Positions 5,975 through 6,728 of a stretch of 6,728 bases of DNA are shown here, in pieces. The DNA is from a bacterium. GTDB taxonomy: Bacteria > Patescibacteriota > Minisyncoccia > Phycocordibacterales > Phycocordibacteraceae. Location of the stretch: contig JAJXVZ010000026.1 in the NCBI GenBank assembly GCA_021781865.1, positions 1 to 6,728 of the forward strand. The letters run 5' to 3'. Both the position numbers and the translations under genes were made by a program. Below the pieces are notes generated by a model, which saw only the letters and a list, made by a program, of their open reading frames with translations, was not told where the DNA came from and did not search any database. Within the stretch, counting starts at the first letter, position 1. The number at the start of each line of letters is the position of its first letter.

Positions 5975-5994
5975 ACTCTTATATTTTCTTAAAA

Positions 5995-6576
5995 TCAAGA
6001 GGTGTGTATGAAAGAACGCCGATGGATAGCACAGGGTCCGTATTTTTTAAGCATTTCGTAATGCGCTTGAGTGCCATACCCTTTGTGTTTTTCGAATCCA
6101 TAAAACGGATACTGTGTTGCGAGTCTAACCATGAGACGATCACGTGTTACCTTCGCCGCGATCGAAGCAAGCGAGATGATCGGAATGAGCGCATCACCAT
6201 GGATGACAGTTTCCTGCGTATATTCATGTGGAGCGCTTAATGCTCCATCAAGTTGTATTCGTACTGACGACGCATTCGGCGCGAGCATAGTCACACCACG
6301 CATAAGAGCGCGCTGCACTGAACTCGTAATGCCTTCCTTGTCTATCATTTCTGCATCCTCGAATTCAACCACAAAACGCACGTCGCCAGCCCGAACACGT
6401 ACCTCGAGTAACGTGAAAAATTCTTCACGCTTCTTTTCCGATAGTTTCTTCGAATCCGCAATATCTGGAAATTCCTGTGCTACATCAAAACCTTCTGGTA
6501 CAGCGACTACCCCGACCGCAACCGGCCCCGCTAACGGACCTCGCCCCGCTTCATCTACCCCAAGCAGAAATCTCAT
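5995..6576 (-). CDS. rnhB: Ribonuclease HII
   Basis: Endonuclease that cuts the RNA strand of RNA:DNA hybrids and removes single ribonucleotides from DNA. 193 residues, normal for bacterial RNase HII. Motifs in order: VDEAGRGPLAGPV (7-19) with catalytic Asp8 and Glu9, DSKKLS (41-46), Asp110 in QLDGAL, Asp128 in GDAL, SLASIAAKVTRDRLM (135-149), and the C-terminal block YPFYGFEKHKGYGT (156-169) to IHRRSF (184-189). The DEDD active site is complete. The ATG at 6576 is the natural start (MRFLLGVDEAGRG) and has no SD; a TATACT box on the minus strand ends exactly 6 bases before it. The gene diverges from dnaE across 20 bases, placing a ribonucleotide-repair enzyme back to back with the replicative polymerase. 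Confidence 0.98.
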   Translation of the reverse strand: MRFLLGVDEAGRGPLAGPVAVGVVAVPEGFDVAQEFPDIADSKKLSEKKREEFFTLLEVRVRAGDVRFVVEFEDAEMIDKEGITSSVQRALMRGVTMLAPNASSVRIQLDGALSAPHEYTQETVIHGDALIPIISLASIAAKVTRDRLMVRLATQYPFYGFEKHKGYGTQAHYEMLKKYGPCAIHRRSFIHTS

Positions 6577-6582
6577 GCAGAA

Positions 6583-6590
6583 AGTATACT
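6583..6590. promoter_or_regulatory. Shared palindromic -10 box for divergent rnhB and dnaE
   Basis: AGTATACT is its own reverse complement, so each strand reads TATACT (5 of 6 to TATAAT). On the plus strand the hexamer is 6585-6590 and the dnaE ATG starts at 6597; on the minus strand it is 6588-6583 and the rnhB ATG starts at 6576. Six bases separate the box from each ATG, so the expected +1 is the A of each start codon. No SD fits in either gap, and no good -35 or extended -10 TG is visible. Confidence 0.6.
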
Positions 6591-6596
6591 ATTCTC

Positions 6597-6728
6597 ATGA
6601 GATCGCGATTCATTCACCTTCACACACATAGTCACTACTCATTTCTTCAAGCATTACCAAAAGTGGATGAATTGGTTGACAAGGCAAAAAAAGAAGGGAT
6701 GGATGCACTTGCGTTAACTGATGCAGGC
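6597..6728 (+). CDS. dnaE: DNA polymerase III alpha subunit, N-terminal PHP domain, 3' end outside window
   Basis: Replicative DNA polymerase catalytic subunit. Only the first 44 codons are present; the frame is open at the right edge. The visible part is the start of the N-terminal PHP domain: RFIHLHTHSHYSFLQALPK (4-22) with the HxH motif at His7/His9, then VDELVDKAKKEGMDALALTD (23-42). The LQALPKxDELxxxAKxxGMDALALTD pattern is typical of DnaE rather than of stand-alone PHP phosphatases, but those are not fully excluded from 44 residues. Position 43 is Ala where metal-binding PHP domains often have His (LTDHG). The start has no SD and sits 6 bases after a TATACT box, so a leaderless mRNA is likely. 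Divergent from rnhB. Confidence 0.9.
   Translation, partial: MRSRFIHLHTHSHYSFLQALPKVDELVDKAKKEGMDALALTDAG

Noticed and set aside
5588..5994. tmRNA, RNase P RNA or SRP RNA gene
   Set aside because: I searched both strands by eye for their conserved cores (tmRNA tRNA-like end, GAGGAAAGUCC of RNase P, the SRP GGAA apical motif) and found none.
5821..6240. 139-codon plus-strand ORF
   Set aside because: Its right half is antisense to the conserved end of rnhB, and the rest is the AT-rich intergenic stretch translated into hydrophobic low-information sequence.
1..6728. CRISPR arrays, insertion sequences, tRNA genes
   Set aside because: No regularly spaced repeats, no transposase motifs or terminal repeats, and no tRNA cloverleaf with a T-arm core were seen.

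Overview
The window looks like a chromosomal housekeeping segment from a Candidate Phyla Radiation bacterium (Patescibacteria), most likely a parcubacterial lineage. Three things point there. The bL32 N-terminus has the RMRHTRGHTGNRRSHH form, with no zinc cysteines. The SMC is very short. Genes are packed within a few bases of each other with almost no Shine-Dalgarno (SD) sequences. UGA is used as stop at the natural ends of rnc, nusB-nudix and rnhB, which argues for the standard bacterial code rather than the UGA=Gly code of Gracilibacteria. No mobile element, tRNA, rRNA or CRISPR array was seen.

Layout, left to right: the 3' part of rnr (RNase R, +) runs in from the left edge and ends convergently against a minus-strand block. 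That block, in transcription order from the right, is rnhB (RNase HII), a small AT-rich Cys-containing ORF with an intrinsic terminator behind it, rpmF (bL32), a nusB-nudix fusion, rnc (RNase III) and smc. At the right edge the first 44 codons of dnaE (DNA polymerase III alpha, PHP domain) diverge from rnhB across 20 bases.

Functionally this is an RNA-processing and chromosome-maintenance neighbourhood: three ribonucleases, an antitermination factor for rRNA operons, a ribosomal protein, an SMC ATPase and the replicative polymerase. rnc starts inside the end of nusB-nudix (8-base overlap) and smc follows 30 bases later; the rnc-smc order is common in Gram-positive-like genomes.

Most worth a second look: (1) a palindromic -10 box, AGTATACT, centred between rnhB and dnaE, exactly six bases from each ATG, which predicts two divergent leaderless mRNAs from one element; (2) a 723-residue SMC with intact ATPase heads but apparently no hinge domain; (3) an in-frame NusB-NUDIX fusion whose Nudix box has lost two of its four conserved glutamates; (4) a roughly 400-base AT-rich island between rnhB and rpmF with a possible Cys-rich microprotein, the only canonical SD seen in the window, several strong hairpins and an operator-like palindrome.
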